A DNA stretch of 64,000 bases from an uncultured Christensenellaceae bacterium. GTDB taxonomy: Bacteria > Bacillota > Clostridia > Christensenellales > Borkfalkiaceae. Below, in pieces: positions 50,949 through 60,665 of the stretch (position 1 is the first letter of the stretch; every line of letters begins with the position of its first letter). The stretch lies in contig CAJUJF010000009.1 of NCBI GenBank assembly GCA_910586825.1, positions 18,036 through 82,035 on the forward strand. The letters run 5' to 3'. The notes beneath the pieces were generated by a model, which searched no databases, was not told the origin of the DNA, and saw nothing but the letters and a program-made list of their open reading frames with translations. The translations under genes were made by a program, and so were the position numbers.

Positions 50949-51722
50949 TCAGCCCAGCGCAAGATCCAACACCGTCATGACGCAGAAACCGAGAACGATC
51001 CCCGCGCTCGCAACGGTCTTGTTGCCCGAAAAGCACTCCGGAATGAGTTCGGAACAGACGACGGCGAGCATCGCGCCCGCCGAAAAGGATAGCGCCCAGG
51101 GCATCAGCCCCATGATGAACGTAGCGGCGACGGCGCCGAGTACGCAGGCGGGAATTTCCACCGCGCCCGAACCCTGCGAAAACAGGAAACTGCGCAAGGG
51201 CGTCATCCCCTTCATCCGCAGCGGAAACGCGACGCACATTCCTTCGGGAAAATTCTGTATGGCGATCCCGATCGCCAGAAACAGCGCGGACAGCGCCGCG
51301 CCCTCCACGCCGGGAGCGACGGCGAAAGCGACGCCGACCGCCATGCCTTCCGGAATATTATGTAACGTAACCGCAAAAAAGAGCAGAGCGTTCTTTTTGT
51401 CGCCGAATCCCCGAAACCGCGTCTGCGTGCGCGAAAGCACAAAATCGCAGAGAATCACGAACGCGCCGCCGAGCAGAAATCCGAGCGGCGCCGTAACGTA
51501 CGCCGGCACGGAACTTTCATACTCGATGGCGGGAAGAAGGAGAGAAAAAAATCCGGCGGCGATCATAATGCCCGCCGCGGCGCCGGTCAGCGCGGTGAGC
51601 AGCGTGTGATTGACTTTTTTTGAAAAGAACACGAACGACGCGCCGAGCGCGGTCATCGCGTACATGATGAGAGAGGCCAGCAGAGCCTGCCAGACCGGTC
51701 CCAAAGACAGAAACCATTGCAT
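50949..51722 (-). CDS. ZIP-family metal transporter
   Basis: 257 residues, about eight membrane segments. The metal-site motifs LHNIPEGMAVG and IQNFPEGMCVA are the classic HNxPEG pair of the GufA/ZupT branch. It would import zinc or other divalent cations. Its start faces the membrane protein gene at 51900. Confidence 0.92.
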   Translation of the reverse strand: MQWFLSLGPVWQALLASLIMYAMTALGASFVFFSKKVNHTLLTALTGAAAGIMIAAGFFSLLLPAIEYESSVPAYVTAPLGFLLGGAFVILCDFVLSRTQTRFRGFGDKKNALLFFAVTLHNIPEGMAVGVAFAVAPGVEGAALSALFLAIGIAIQNFPEGMCVAFPLRMKGMTPLRSFLFSQGSGAVEIPACVLGAVAATFIMGLMPWALSFSAGAMLAVVCSELIPECFSGNKTVASAGIVLGFCVMTVLDLALG

Positions 51723-51837
51723 TGGTAAGACCCCCGTAGAAAACCCGCAACGCCGCGGGTACAGTCATTTCATACTATGCAAAAAGTCCGCCGTCCGTTC
51801 CCATCGTATTCCGCGCGGTCCGGTTTTCGAAATACTG

Positions 51838-51866
51838 TTGACAATTCCCGTTTTGTATACTATAAT
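51838..51866 (+). promoter_or_regulatory. Consensus promoter of the gene at 51900
   Basis: TTGACA (51838-51843), 17-nt spacer, TATAAT (51861-51866). Confidence 0.9.
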
Positions 51867-51899
51867 GGTGAAAAACCGTTATCCGAGGGGGGATTAATT

Positions 51900-52361
51900 A
51901 TGGTTGCTTTGGGCGTTATTACGCTGTTCCTGACGGGGTACGTGCTTGTGTACTATGCCTATCTCGCCAATCACTCCGATCGCGACGTCTCGTTTTTCAT
52001 GAGCGTCTCGCTCATCTCCATGGTGATGAACTTATGCACCAACGCGGGCGGCGTCTTCGGGCTTGCCTGGCTGTATCTGATTATCGCGCTCGTGTTCGCG
52101 GGCGTCGGATTCGCGGTCGACGCCGAACAGTCCGTCGCGTTCTACCGATCCGTCGGACCCTGGCTCAAAACCACGTTCACAAATACGAAGCTGATCGGCT
52201 GGCAGATCCTCTCCGCCGTTCTCTTCCCCGTCGGTATCGCGCTTCACTTCGTCTGGTACGGTAAAAAGAACGAAGCGGCGCTCGCCTGCGGCAAATGCGG
52301 CGCGTGGGGATTGCTCGTCTGCGGCATTCTTCTCTGGATGATCCTCGGCATCGCGCTCTGA
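51900..52361 (+). CDS. Hypothetical membrane protein (153 aa)
   Basis: The start at 51900 has GAGGGGGGAT upstream. Four hydrophobic segments (about 3-23, 33-70, 100-120, 135-152) alternate with short loops; CGKCGAWG lies before the last one. No family recognised. A strong promoter and terminator frame it as a single-gene unit. Confidence 0.65.
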   Translation: MVALGVITLFLTGYVLVYYAYLANHSDRDVSFFMSVSLISMVMNLCTNAGGVFGLAWLYLIIALVFAGVGFAVDAEQSVAFYRSVGPWLKTTFTNTKLIGWQILSAVLFPVGIALHFVWYGKKNEAALACGKCGAWGLLVCGILLWMILGIAL

Positions 52362-52383
52362 CAAAATACCGAACACGACAAAA

Positions 52384-52417
52384 GCGGCATAGCTGAACGC
52401 TATGCCGCTTTTTTTGA
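52384..52417 (+). terminator. Terminator of the gene at 51900
   Basis: AGCGGCATAGC (52384-52394) and GCTATGCCGCT (52400-52410), followed by seven T. Confidence 0.88.
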
Positions 52418-52425
52418 TTTGACCG

Positions 52426-52962
52426 TTATACGGATTTTCCCATTTCATACGCCTGTCGCGCAAATACGGTTCCGGAAGCCTCGCCCTTCCCCTCCAATCC
52501 GATCCCGCGCAGGACGCCTTTCAGCCGCGCGCCGTCGAAGCAATCGATCCAACCCTGCACCGCGGTCGCAGCGCCGTCCACGGCGGACGCTTCGTTCTCC
52601 GCGGCGGTCGCAAGCATATATACGTCGCGGAAGTTGTTCTCCTTCGGATACAGCGGGTTGAGACGGTCGAAAAACGTCTTTAACTGTCCGCTCACCGAAT
52701 AGTAATATACGGGCGACGCAAACGCAAGCGCGTCGGCATTCCGGACCGTTTCGTACAATCCGTTCATGCCGTCGTCCAGCACGCACTTGCCCGTCTTCTG
52801 ACAGCTCATGCAACCGATGCAGAACTTTAAGCCTAGCTCGCGTACGGAGACGAACGCAACCTCGTGTCCCGCCGCTTTCGCGCCTTCCGCAAACTGCTGC
52901 GCCAAAATTTCCGAATTGCCGCCCTTGCGCGGCGTCGAACTCACGACTACGATTTTTTTCAT
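52426..52962 (-). CDS. NADPH-dependent FMN reductase-like iron-sulfur flavoprotein
   Basis: 178 residues with a flavodoxin-type FMN loop (VSSTPRKGGNSEIL) and a Cys cluster at 48, 51, 54 and 60 (CIGCMSCQKTGKC) typical of iron-sulfur flavoproteins of anaerobes; then ASPVYYYSVSGQLKTFFDR, the second FMN loop. Likely an electron-transfer or oxygen-stress protein. No redox partner is adjacent. Confidence 0.88.
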   Translation of the reverse strand: MKKIVVVSSTPRKGGNSEILAQQFAEGAKAAGHEVAFVSVRELGLKFCIGCMSCQKTGKCVLDDGMNGLYETVRNADALAFASPVYYYSVSGQLKTFFDRLNPLYPKENNFRDVYMLATAAENEASAVDGAATAVQGWIDCFDGARLKGVLRGIGLEGKGEASGTVFARQAYEMGKSV

Positions 52963-52980
52963 GTTTTATCCCCTTTTTCG

Positions 52981-54018
52981 TTATTTCGCCGAAAACGCGT
53001 AGACCGCCGTAAAGTCGTACGTTTCGCCCGCTTCGAGGACGGAACTTCCCCTTTCCGCGTACTCCGCGATGTTGACGTTGTTCGGAATCGCCTCCGTTTC
53101 GAGACAGAACGCCGCATTTCTGTTATAATACGCCGTCTTGCCCTGCACGTTCATGCCGTTGCCCGTATAGAGCTGTACGGCGGGCATGTCCGTATAACAC
53201 TCCATCGTAATGCCCGTTTTCTTACTGCGCACGCGCGCATATTTTACCATGTCGCCGCAACGGTTTTTCAACACGTGACAGTGATCGTACCCGTTGCCGT
53301 TTTTTAAATCGGGGTCGTCCGCGCCGATGTCGCGCCCGATCTCTTTGGGAACGTTGAAGTCGAACGCCGTGCCTTTGACCGCGCGGAATCCGCCGACGGG
53401 GATCATCGCGGAATCGGTAGGCGTGATCTCGTCGCAATCGATCCAAAGTTCGTTGTCGAGAATACTCCCGTCCCCCTCGCCGTTCAGATTGAAATAGGTG
53501 TGGTTGGTGAGGTTGCACAGCGTCTTCCTGTCCGACACCGCGCGGTAACGGATCCCGAACCGCCCGCCGCGGAAAGAATAGCGCACCTCTACGTTCAGCG
53601 TTCCGGGATAGCCCTCTTCCCCGTCGGGAGAGACGAGCGTCAGCACGAGCTCGTCTCCGTCGATCTTATGCGCCCAGATTTTTTTATCGAATCCCGCCAA
53701 CCCGCCGTGAAGATGATTGCCGCGGTCGTTGCAGTACAGAGAATATTCTTTGCCGTCCAGCGTGAACTTTCCCGCGCCGATGCGATTGCCGAACCGTCCG
53801 ATCAGCGCGCCGAGATACCCGCCGTTGTTTTCATACCCCGCGACGTCGGAATAGCCGCACACCACGTCCGTCGGCTTGCCGTCGCGGTCGGGCACGACGA
53901 TGCTCTGCACGATGCCGCCGAGGTTCAAAACCGTCGCGCAACCGTCTCCGTCCCGAAGCGTAAATGCCAGCACCCGCTCCCCGTTTTTCGTTTTTCCGAA
54001 CTCTCTTTCCGCAATCAT
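52981..54018 (-). CDS. galM: Aldose 1-epimerase (galactose mutarotase)
   Basis: 345 residues with GALIGRFGNRIGAGKFTLDG, NRGNHLHGGLAGFDKKIW, NLTNHTYFNLNGEG (catalytic His) and a C-terminal FCLETEAIPNN carrying the catalytic Glu. It interconverts the alpha and beta anomers of hexoses. Galactose genes are not in the window. Confidence 0.93.
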   Translation of the reverse strand: MIAEREFGKTKNGERVLAFTLRDGDGCATVLNLGGIVQSIVVPDRDGKPTDVVCGYSDVAGYENNGGYLGALIGRFGNRIGAGKFTLDGKEYSLYCNDRGNHLHGGLAGFDKKIWAHKIDGDELVLTLVSPDGEEGYPGTLNVEVRYSFRGGRFGIRYRAVSDRKTLCNLTNHTYFNLNGEGDGSILDNELWIDCDEITPTDSAMIPVGGFRAVKGTAFDFNVPKEIGRDIGADDPDLKNGNGYDHCHVLKNRCGDMVKYARVRSKKTGITMECYTDMPAVQLYTGNGMNVQGKTAYYNRNAAFCLETEAIPNNVNIAEYAERGSSVLEAGETYDFTAVYAFSAK

Positions 54019-54117
54019 CGGTCGATACCTTCCTTTCCTGTTTTTCAGAATAAATCTATTATATCACTTCCCGCGGGAAATGTAAATAAAAAAGGCGGAT
54101 CTACGCAAACTCGGTAT

Positions 54118-54810
54118 ATGCAAAAAAAGTATATTCCCTTTACTCTTTTGTTTGTCATTCTTCTCGTCATTCTCGCGCATTTCGGCGCGAGAATGACGGC
54201 GGCAGTTCCCGTATTTTCGTTTGCGGAAGCCGAAGAAGAACGCGTCGTGTATCTGACGTTCGACGACGGACCGAGCACGAAAGTGACGAACGCCGTTCTC
54301 GACGTTCTCGAAAAAGAGGACGTGAAAGCGACGTTCTTCGTGGTGAGCGACCGCACCGCGGGACGGGAAGAAGTCTTACGGCGCATCGTGCGGGAAGGAC
54401 ACACCGTGGGCGTGCATTCCAAATCGCACGAATACAACAAAATATACGCCTCGGACGAATCGCTGTTGCGAGACGTCGAGGCGTGCGCGAAAGTCATATA
54501 CGATCTGACGGGCGTTACCCCCCGCGTGTACCGCTTCCCCGGCGGCGGCACCTCCCGACGCGAACACCATACCCAACTTCTGCGTTCGAAAGGTTACCGC
54601 GTCGTCAGCTGGAACGCCGTCTGCGGGGACGAAGAGATCCCGCGCGCGAGCGCGGACGTATTATTTCAGACGGCGGTCAAGATGGCGCAAGGGAAGAAAT
54701 CCGTCGTTCTGCTGTGTCACGATTCCGCGACCCACCGCGCTACCGCCGAGGCGCTGCCTCGCATAATTTCTTATTTCCGCGAACAGGGGTACGTTTTCCG
54801 CGCTTTCTGA
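54118..54810 (+). CDS. Membrane-anchored polysaccharide deacetylase
   Basis: 230 residues. An N-terminal signal anchor (residues 6-25) is followed by a NodB domain: YLTFDDGPS with the catalytic Asp pair, HSKSH (HxxxH metal site), YRFPGGGTS, and LLCHDSATH near the end. It would remove N-acetyl groups of cell-wall glycan outside the membrane. Codons before the ATG are open, and no good ribosome binding site is seen. Its last 71 nt overlap the convergent P-type ATPase gene. Confidence 0.88.
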   Translation: MQKKYIPFTLLFVILLVILAHFGARMTAAVPVFSFAEAEEERVVYLTFDDGPSTKVTNAVLDVLEKEDVKATFFVVSDRTAGREEVLRRIVREGHTVGVHSKSHEYNKIYASDESLLRDVEACAKVIYDLTGVTPRVYRFPGGGTSRREHHTQLLRSKGYRVVSWNAVCGDEEIPRASADVLFQTAVKMAQGKKSVVLLCHDSATHRATAEALPRIISYFREQGYVFRAF

Positions 54811-57364
54811 TCCCCGCGCAAAGCTTATACAGTTCCCCGATGGGCACGATCGCAACCGAACAGCCGAACACGGCGAGCCATTGCCAACCCGTGAGCGCGG
54901 TCAGACCGAGTGCCGCGCGGAAAGGCGGCAGAACCACCAGAATCACGTTCAGGGCAATGCCCAGGAACACGGTAAAAAGCAACGCCTTGTTGGAAACGTA
55001 ATCGCGAAGCCGCGTTCTTCCCTTCTCCCTGCGCACGTTGAACGCGTGGAAGAGCTCCAACAAAGACAGCGTGAGGAAACAGGCGGTAGAGGCGACGGCA
55101 TTCCCCCAGACGGAGAGCGCGGCGCAGAACAGACCGACCACGATCGCCGTCTGCGCGATTCCGAAAAACGCGATCCGGAAGAGAGAGGGCTTGGAGAATA
55201 TCTCCGATTCCGAAACGGGCGGTCGGCTCATGACCCCTTCCGTGCGCTCTACGCCGAGCGCAAGCACGGGAAGCGAATCGGTGATCAGGTTGATCCAGAG
55301 AAGCTGCGTGGAGGAAAGGAATTCGAACTTCCACAGAAACAGCGATACGATCAGCACCGCAAACACTTCCGCAAGATTGGTCGCAAGGAAGAACGAGATC
55401 GTCTTTTTGACGTTGAAGAACACGTTCCGTCCCTCTTCCACCGCGTGCACCATCGTGGAAAAATCGTCGTCGGCGAGGACAACCTCGGCGGCGTTTTTCG
55501 TGACGTCCGTTCCCGAACCCATCGCGACCCCGATGTCCGCGGCACGCAACGCGGGCGCGTCGTTCACGCCGTCGCCCGTCATGGCGACGACCTCGCCCTG
55601 CGCCTGCAACGCCGAGACGATTTCGGACTTGTGCTTCGGCGACACGCGGGCGTAGACCGAATAATCGGAAGCGCGGCTCGCGTACGCCTCTCCGAGCGCG
55701 TCCAGCTCCTCCCCCGTGATCACCTCTTTGCGGTCCTTTGCGATCCCGAGCCGCTGAGCGATGGCAAAAGCGGTCTCCGCGCTGTCGCCCGTGATCATCA
55801 CCGTACGCACGCCCGCGCGGCGGCACGCTTCCACCGCTTCCCGCGCGCCATCCTTGGGCGGATCCAGCATGGCGGCAAGCCCCAAAAAGGTGAGGTTCTC
55901 TTCTTTGCCGCCCTTCCCTTCCGCAAAACCGAGTACGCGCATGGCGCGGGAGGAGAACGCGGAGATCTTCGCTCTGATTCCCGCAATATCCGTTTGCGTG
56001 AGCGGACGCTCCCCGTGCGCGGTCGCCAGATACTTACATTTGCCGAGCAACACGTCGGCGCCGCCCTTGGCGTACAGCGTGCCGTTTTCCGTCAGCACGC
56101 TCATCATCTTGCGTTCGGAAGAAAAGGGCGTCCCGCCCGTGATGCGGAAGTTTTCGGAAAAGCCGATCCGATCGGCATATTCCACAAGCGAAATTTCGGT
56201 GGGATCGCCCACGTACGCGCCCGCGCTTCCCTTGACGGTATGGCACGCGCGGATACAGCGCAGCAATTCCTTTTGCGAAGCCGTACCCGTATACGCCTCG
56301 TCTCCGGCGGAAGAGAACACGGTCGCGATCTGTTCAACCGTCATTTTATTCTGCGTGAGCGTGCCCGTTTTATCCGAACAGATACAGGTACAGTTTCCGA
56401 GCGTCTGCACGGCGGAAAGCTTTCGCATGACCGCGCGCGATTTCGCCATGCGCTGTACGCCCATGGCGAGAATGACGGTGACGACCGCGCCCATGCCCTC
56501 GGGAATCGCCGCGACCGCAACGGCGACGGCATTCATCACATTTTGCAGGAAGCTGACTCTGTGCGAGAGCAGTCCCCCGAGAAAGAGAATCCCCGCGACG
56601 GACAGCACGGTGATCGTGATGATCTTGCCCAATTTTGCGATGATCTTGTCGAGGGGAGACGGAACGGGTTTCGCTTCACGCAACATGCCCGCGATCTTGC
56701 CCATTTCGGTGTCCATTCCGCAAGCGGTCACAACGCACCGCGCGGTACCTTTCACGCAGAACGTGGAAAAATGCGCCGTATTCTTCCGCTCCGCAAGCGC
56801 GGATTTTTTGACGACGCAGTCGAATTTTTTAACGGGCTTGCTCTCGCCGGTGAGCGCCGATTCGTCGCAGCGGAAATTCTCGCTTTGCAGAATCCGGCAA
56901 TCGGCGGGGATCCGGTCCCCTTCTTCGAGTTCGATCACGTCGCCGACCACGAGTTCTTCGGCGTTGATCCGGATCAGCTTTCCGCTTCTCACGACTTTCG
57001 CCTCGCAAACGGACAGCTTTTTCAGATTCTCGATCGCCGCGTCGGCGCGGTACTGCTGCAAAAATCCGACGACGGCGTTGAGTAAAATGATGAACAGCAA
57101 AATGCCCGTATCGGCGAGCTCGTTTTTATCTTTCGTAACGAAAGCGAGCACCGCCGAAAGAAACGCCGCGCAGATGAGTATGATCGTCATGAGATCTTTG
57201 AACTGCGCGAAAAACAACCCGATCTTGCTCTTTTTCTTTTCCGCTTTCAGCGCGTTTCTGCCGTTTTGTTCCAAGCGGGCGGCGGCTTCTTCACTGCTCA
57301 GACCGCCCTCTGCGCTCCGAACCTGGGCGAGCACTTCGCCCGTATTCATTCCGTAGAGTTCCAT
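54740..57364 (-). CDS. Cation-transporting P-type ATPase (P2 type, PMCA/SERCA-like)
   Basis: 874 residues, about ten membrane segments. LTGESKPV, CSDKTGTLTQNKMT (phosphorylated Asp near 340), GDGVNDAPAL and a C-terminal six-helix domain are all present. The cation-transporting ATPase N-domain (MNTGEVLAQVRSAEGGLS) opens it. Calcium is the most likely ion by family. Three in-frame ATGs lie close together (57391, 57370, 57364); none has a clear ribosome binding site and I take the last. The C-terminal 24 codons overlap the deacetylase gene on the other strand. Confidence 0.92.
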   Translation of the reverse strand: MELYGMNTGEVLAQVRSAEGGLSSEEAAARLEQNGRNALKAEKKKSKIGLFFAQFKDLMTIILICAAFLSAVLAFVTKDKNELADTGILLFIILLNAVVGFLQQYRADAAIENLKKLSVCEAKVVRSGKLIRINAEELVVGDVIELEEGDRIPADCRILQSENFRCDESALTGESKPVKKFDCVVKKSALAERKNTAHFSTFCVKGTARCVVTACGMDTEMGKIAGMLREAKPVPSPLDKIIAKLGKIITITVLSVAGILFLGGLLSHRVSFLQNVMNAVAVAVAAIPEGMGAVVTVILAMGVQRMAKSRAVMRKLSAVQTLGNCTCICSDKTGTLTQNKMTVEQIATVFSSAGDEAYTGTASQKELLRCIRACHTVKGSAGAYVGDPTEISLVEYADRIGFSENFRITGGTPFSSERKMMSVLTENGTLYAKGGADVLLGKCKYLATAHGERPLTQTDIAGIRAKISAFSSRAMRVLGFAEGKGGKEENLTFLGLAAMLDPPKDGAREAVEACRRAGVRTVMITGDSAETAFAIAQRLGIAKDRKEVITGEELDALGEAYASRASDYSVYARVSPKHKSEIVSALQAQGEVVAMTGDGVNDAPALRAADIGVAMGSGTDVTKNAAEVVLADDDFSTMVHAVEEGRNVFFNVKKTISFFLATNLAEVFAVLIVSLFLWKFEFLSSTQLLWINLITDSLPVLALGVERTEGVMSRPPVSESEIFSKPSLFRIAFFGIAQTAIVVGLFCAALSVWGNAVASTACFLTLSLLELFHAFNVRREKGRTRLRDYVSNKALLFTVFLGIALNVILVVLPPFRAALGLTALTGWQWLAVFGCSVAIVPIGELYKLCAGIRKRGKRTPVRGNKKLCEAAPRR

Positions 57365-57441
57365 ACGCATACAGTATGAAAAAAGGGACACGTTTATTCC
57401 CCTTTCCGTCCCGTTCGCGTATGAATTTTTTCGCCCTGCGC

Positions 57442-58092
57442 TTACGCGCCGTACGTTTTGCGGTAATCCTTCATCGCCTGCAAATATTCCCTGCCTTCGA
57501 TCGTGCCGTCCTCGATCGCGTCGATGATGTCCTGCATCGTCACGATGGAATATACCTTTACGCCGAATTCGTCGTAGGCTTCCTGTACGGCAGACTTTTC
57601 GCCCGTACCCTTCTCCTGACGGTCGACGGAAATGATCATCGCCTCGATCCGTACGTCGGCCTCCTGTTTCAGTTTGGGAAGGATTTCGCGAAGTGCCTTG
57701 CCGGAGGTCATCACGTCCTCGATGATCGCCACCTTATCGCCGCCGCGGAGCGCCTGTCCCACGAACATGCCCCCCTCGCCGTGGTCTTTCACCTCTTTGC
57801 GGTCGAAGCAGAACCCCACGTCGACCCCGTGGTTTTTCGCCAGCGCGACCGCCGTGGAAACCGCAAGCGGAATGCCTTTGTACGCGGGACCGACAAGGGT
57901 ATCCGCCACCACCCCGTGTTCGAGATAACACGCCGCGTAGTATTCCCCCAGCTCCGCGATCTGCGAACCGGTGCGGTATTTGCCCGCGTTGATGAAGTAG
58001 GGCGCTTTTCTCCCGCTTTTCAGCATAAAGTCGCCGAAACACAGCACTTCGTTCTGTACCATAAATCTGATAAATTTCTGTTTGTATGTCAT
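57442..58092 (-). CDS. pyrE: Orotate phosphoribosyltransferase
   Basis: 216 residues; the PRPP loop VAIIEDVMTSGKALRE and FRMLKSGRKAPYFINAGKY-like N-terminus identify PyrE. It converts orotate to OMP. Last gene of the pyr operon, 13 nt after pyrD. Confidence 0.96.
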   Translation of the reverse strand: MTYKQKFIRFMVQNEVLCFGDFMLKSGRKAPYFINAGKYRTGSQIAELGEYYAACYLEHGVVADTLVGPAYKGIPLAVSTAVALAKNHGVDVGFCFDRKEVKDHGEGGMFVGQALRGGDKVAIIEDVMTSGKALREILPKLKQEADVRIEAMIISVDRQEKGTGEKSAVQEAYDEFGVKVYSIVTMQDIIDAIEDGTIEGREYLQAMKDYRKTYGA

Positions 58093-58105
58093 GATCCTCT
58101 CCTTG

Positions 58106-59014
58106 TCAATTTAAAGTCAGCGCGCCCGTAAGTTCGGAAACCGTCTTCACACCGTGACGGTCGCACCAGTCGTTCAGCCCTTCGATTATCTTCGGGCAGG
58201 CAAAGGTATCGGTAAAATTCTGCGTGCCGACCTGCACCGCCGTCGCGCCCGCCAGCAGGAATTCGATCGCGTCTTCCGCGCAGACGATCCCGCCCATGCC
58301 GATCACGGGGATATCGACCGCGTGCGCCGCCTCGTACACCATGCGCACGGCGATCGGCTTGATGCCCGCGCCCGAAACGCCGCCCGTGTTGTTGGCGATA
58401 ATCGGCTTTCTGCGTTCGACGTCGATCGCCATGCCCGTAAACGTGTTTACGAGAGAAAGGCAGTCCGCGCCGCCCGCTTCCGCCGCCTGCGCGTTCGCGG
58501 CAATACTTTCGACGTTGGGCGAGAGCTTGACGACGAGCGGAGTCCGTTTCAAACTGCCCTTGGCGGCCTCCGTCACCTGACGGATGGTCTCCGGTCTGAT
58601 CCCGAACGCCATGCCGCCGCACTTCACGTTGGGACAGGAAATATTGAGTTCGATGAAATCGACTTTCCCGTCGAGCCGCGCGCAGATCTCCGCATAGTCC
58701 TCGACCGTACTGCCCGCGACGTTCGCGAACACGCGGGTCTTTTGTTTCAGCCACTGCAAGTCCTCCGCGATAAACCGATCCACGCCCGGATTCTGCAATC
58801 CCACCGCGTTTAAAATCACCCCGCGGCTTTCGGCGATGCGCGGCACCGGATTGCCCGCGCGCGGCGCCAGCGTCAACCCCTTGGTACACACGCCGCCGAG
58901 TACGGAAATATCGTACAGTTTGTCGAATTCTCTGCCGAACCCGAACGTTCCCGACGCGGGAATCACGGGGTTTTTCAGTTCCTTTCCGCAGAGCGTCACT
59001 CTTAAATCCGCCAT
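58106..59014 (-). CDS. pyrD: Dihydroorotate dehydrogenase, NAD-type catalytic subunit
   Basis: 302 residues with PVIPASGTFGFGREFD, NISCPNVKCGGMAFG (active-site Cys region) and the FMN phosphate loop IGMGGIVCAEDAIEFL. Together with PyrK it is the class 1B enzyme. Its ATG overlaps the pyrK stop (TAATG). Confidence 0.96.
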   Translation of the reverse strand: MADLRVTLCGKELKNPVIPASGTFGFGREFDKLYDISVLGGVCTKGLTLAPRAGNPVPRIAESRGVILNAVGLQNPGVDRFIAEDLQWLKQKTRVFANVAGSTVEDYAEICARLDGKVDFIELNISCPNVKCGGMAFGIRPETIRQVTEAAKGSLKRTPLVVKLSPNVESIAANAQAAEAGGADCLSLVNTFTGMAIDVERRKPIIANNTGGVSGAGIKPIAVRMVYEAAHAVDIPVIGMGGIVCAEDAIEFLLAGATAVQVGTQNFTDTFACPKIIEGLNDWCDRHGVKTVSELTGALTLN

Positions 59015-59763
59015 TACAGCACCACCTCGCCGATTTCGAATACGGGTCCGTCTTTACAGACCCTTGCGCGGCTGCCGTCCGCCTTCCCGCAAGTGCAGAC
59101 GAGGCACGCGCCGATCCCGCAGCCCATGCGCTCTTCGAGCGAAACGTACGTAGGAATCCCCGTTCCCGCGACAACCCCCTTTAAAGCGCGAAGCATCGGT
59201 ACTGGTCCGCACGCGAGAATCGCATCGGGAGCGACTTTGAACAGTTCCTCTTTCAGCGCCTGCACCGAAGTGCCGCGAAAACCCGCGCTTCCGTCGTCCG
59301 TACATACGGTGAGCTTCTTCGCGCGCAACATTTCGTATTCCATGCAGATCGCCCCTTTGTTGCGGAAGCCCATATACGCGTAGATCTCCCGATCGGAAAA
59401 TTCGCGGATCGCCGAAATCAGCGGAAAGATCCCCACGCCGCCGCCCACGACCGCGATTTTCTTCTGTTCTTTTTTCAGCGAAAAACCGTTGCCGAGCGGC
59501 AGAAGCACGGAGAGTTTTTCTCCCGCTTTGTAATCGGAAGCGAGCGAACGCGTCCCCTCGCCCTTTAAGCGGTAACATACGGTAATCCGATCCCCCTCCG
59601 CCTTACACACGGCGATCGGGCGGCGCAGGGGGTGCGCGCCCACGCCGATCATGCAGAACTGCCCCGCGCGGACGGGAATTTTTTCTTCGCACGCGAACGT
59701 GAGAGAATAAATCTCCTCCGCGATACTCTTGTTTTCGAGAATGGTTGCGGTTACTTCGCGCAT
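59014..59763 (-). CDS. pyrK: Dihydroorotate dehydrogenase electron transfer subunit
   Basis: 249 residues: FAD domain (LRRPIAVCKAEGDRITVCYR), NAD domain (VVGGGVGIFPLISAIREF) and a C-terminal [2Fe-2S] cluster (CGIGACLVCTC and a later Cys). It passes electrons from PyrD to NAD+. It overlaps pyrF by 13 nt. Confidence 0.95.
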   Translation of the reverse strand: MREVTATILENKSIAEEIYSLTFACEEKIPVRAGQFCMIGVGAHPLRRPIAVCKAEGDRITVCYRLKGEGTRSLASDYKAGEKLSVLLPLGNGFSLKKEQKKIAVVGGGVGIFPLISAIREFSDREIYAYMGFRNKGAICMEYEMLRAKKLTVCTDDGSAGFRGTSVQALKEELFKVAPDAILACGPVPMLRALKGVVAGTGIPTYVSLEERMGCGIGACLVCTCGKADGSRARVCKDGPVFEIGEVVL

Positions 59764-60662
59764 ATTTCCCCCAATACGGAAATCAGATCCGCTTTCATGT
59801 CGAGCGCCGCCGCGCGCGCGGCTTCGGCATACCCGCCGCCGCGCTTTCTGTATGCGGTCAAAATTCCGCGCGAATTGTTCACCACGCCGCCGAGACCGTT
59901 CGCGTCGAAACAGTTTTTCAGCATTTCTGCGTTCGCGCCCTGCGCGCCGTATCCGGGCACCAGAAAGAAGGTGTGTGGCAGACGCGCGCGGAGAACTTTC
60001 GCCTCCTCGGGGTAGGTCGCGCCGACCACGGCGCCGACTGCGGAATAGCCGTATTTGCCGACGGTGCTTTTGCCCCACTCTTCCACCATGTCGCCCATGC
60101 ACTCGTACACGGTGCGCCCGTCGGTCAGTTTCAGGTTCTGCAATTCGCCCGAAGAAGGGTTGCTCGTCTTGACCAGCACGAACATTCCCTTGTCGTATTT
60201 CAGGCAACGTTCGAGAAACGGAAGGATCCCGTCCGAACCCAAATATCCGTTCACGGTGAGAAAATCGGAAGGAAACGCCTGTGCCGAAGCGCCGTTCGTT
60301 TCGGTGACGCCCAGATACGCGTTCGCATACTGCGCGGCGGTCGCCCCGATGTCGTTGCGCTTCGCGTCTGTGATCACGACGAGACCTTTCGACTTCGCAT
60401 AGGCGAGGGTTTCGTAAAACGCGGCAAGCCCCGCGGCGCCGTACTGCTCGTAATAGGCGATCTGGACCTTTACGGAGGGAACGATGTCGCACACCGCGTC
60501 TACGATCCCCTTGTTGAATTCCAGAACCGCCGCCGAAACGCCCGCAAAGTCGGCGACGCCCGCTCGCATCCCGTCGGGCAGGTAGTCGAAAGAAGTGTCC
60601 AGTCCGACGCAGGTGGGATTCTGCGTCTCGATTATTTTTTCAATCAGCCGATCGGTTATCAT
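59751..60662 (-). CDS. pyrF: Orotidine 5'-phosphate decarboxylase, type 2
   Basis: 303 residues, longer than the E. coli type. VITDAKRNDIGATAAQY carries the catalytic DxKxxD-like set, and TNPSSGE-like SNPSSGELQNL and VVNNSRGIL follow. It makes UMP. It lies 3 nt after pyrC. Confidence 0.95.
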   Translation of the reverse strand: MITDRLIEKIIETQNPTCVGLDTSFDYLPDGMRAGVADFAGVSAAVLEFNKGIVDAVCDIVPSVKVQIAYYEQYGAAGLAAFYETLAYAKSKGLVVITDAKRNDIGATAAQYANAYLGVTETNGASAQAFPSDFLTVNGYLGSDGILPFLERCLKYDKGMFVLVKTSNPSSGELQNLKLTDGRTVYECMGDMVEEWGKSTVGKYGYSAVGAVVGATYPEEAKVLRARLPHTFFLVPGYGAQGANAEMLKNCFDANGLGGVVNNSRGILTAYRKRGGGYAEAARAAALDMKADLISVLGEICAK

Positions 60663-60665
60663 AAT

